Source of the DNA: CAZAKZ01 sp964485695
Lineage (GTDB): Bacteria; Planctomycetota; JAFGQW01
Direction of reading: 5' to 3'
DNA length: 6,232 bases
Assembly (NCBI GenBank): GCA_964485695.1
Contig: CAZAKZ010000236.1
Location: 1 to 6,232, forward strand
Shown: positions 6,011 to 6,232 of the stretch, piece after piece
Layout: each line of letters starts with the position of its first letter
Position numbering within the stretch: position 1 is the stretch's first letter
Notes under the pieces: generated by a model
Told to the model about the DNA's origin: nothing
What the model saw: the letters and a program-made list of their open reading frames with translations, nothing else
Database searches by the model: none
Made by a program: the position numbers and the translations under genes

Positions 6011-6122
6011 TTTTTTTTATTTCCGGATGAGATCGAATGCACTGAAAGTCATGAACCAACGGGAGATAGGAAAGCCATGCCCGTTTTGATATCATCGTAA
6101 AATCTCGTTCAGGATCGATCAC

Positions 6123-6214
6123 GGCGGCGGGATCCAGGTGTGCGTTTTCCGCCCGATGTCCTCCTCCGAACTCAATTTACCTATCACGGCAAAATTCGAT
6201 TGGATCCCGCCTCC
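6123..6214. repeat. Long-spaced inverted repeat, 14-base arms with 13 matches
   Basis: The left arm GGCGGCGGGATCCA (6123-6136) and right arm TGGATCCCGCCTCC (6201-6214) are inverted copies with one mismatch; the inner 11 bases are perfect. The spacer is 64 bases. A short direct repeat, ATCACGGC, stands at 6118-6125 and 6183-6190. The pair could be ends of a small non-autonomous element, two operator half-sites, or part of an RNA leader of a gene beyond the edge. No transposase is visible. Confidence 0.5.
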
Positions 6215-6232
6215 ACTGACCGGAATCCAGGG

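Larger units (their letters stand above)
5872..6232. other. AT-richer non-coding region to the right window edge
   Basis: No convincing gene is seen in these 361 bases. Base composition falls sharply compared with the operon, especially at 5880-6030. It holds the presumed GNAT promoter, a T-rich tract (6005-6022), an 11-base direct repeat and, near the edge, a 14-base imperfect inverted repeat. A 56-codon plus-strand frame (ATG at 5930, stop at 6098-6100) and a 71-codon minus-strand frame (GTG at 6122) cover the same bases and have no family resemblance; both were set aside. GGAGGAGG on the minus strand (6160-6167) looks like a ribosome site but no ATG, GTG or TTG follows at a useful distance. 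Confidence 0.55.

Noticed and set aside
6005..6022. T-rich tract as an intrinsic terminator on the plus strand
   Set aside because: No stable stem precedes it, and no plus-strand gene reads into it because the GNAT gene to its left is on the minus strand.
5930..6100. 56-codon plus-strand frame divergent from the GNAT gene, with a hydrophobic LFLFFLF stretch
   Set aside because: The hydrophobic run is just the translation of the poly-T tract. There is no family resemblance, and it overlaps the presumed GNAT promoter, although a GAGAG stands before the ATG.
5907..6122. 71-codon minus-strand frame from a GTG
   Set aside because: It has no motif and no ribosome site at the start, and it covers the presumed promoter region of the GNAT gene.

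Overview
The window is high-GC DNA with strongly G/C-ending codons in the main genes. It looks like a bacterial chromosome segment devoted to acyl-CoA or aromatic-acid catabolism. The mix of genes would fit an anaerobic or facultative degrader such as a Desulfobacterota-type or other proteobacterial organism: a biotin-dependent carboxylase tail, a three-subunit molybdenum hydroxylase, a class III CoA-transferase and a Pat-like acetyltransferase. The taxonomic placement is inference only; no rRNA or other marker gene is present.

Layout: bases 1-144 hold the last 47 codons of a biotinyl (BCCP) domain protein. Bases 145-431 are a gap without a convincing gene; it contains a perfect TATAAT box (349-354) that probably drives the next genes. 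Bases 432-5255 are a tight four-gene plus-strand operon. It encodes an FAD subunit (432-1292), a two-[2Fe-2S] subunit (1282-1764), a molybdopterin catalytic subunit (1768-4059) and a CaiB/BaiF-type CoA-transferase (4065-5255). Each junction is an 11-base overlap or a gap of 3-5 bases. A minus-strand GNAT acetyltransferase (5287-5871) converges on the operon, 31 bases past its end. Bases 5872-6232 are AT-richer, without a convincing gene, and carry a poly-T tract, a short direct repeat and a long-spaced inverted repeat.

How the genes may work together: in this enzyme family, the molybdenum subunit oxidises (hydroxylates with water) or reduces a substrate. Electrons pass between it, two [2Fe-2S] clusters and FAD. 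The catalytic subunit resembles 4-hydroxybenzoyl-CoA reductase alpha subunits more than xanthine dehydrogenase and lacks the purine-binding residues. The FAD subunit, however, lacks the [4Fe-4S] insertion that defines the true reductase. A CoA-ester or aromatic/heterocyclic acid hydroxylase is therefore the best inference, with the CoA-transferase making or exchanging the CoA ester. The substrate cannot be read from the sequence. The most unusual point is the loss of a normally conserved Glu-Pro in the catalytic subunit (residues 189-190).
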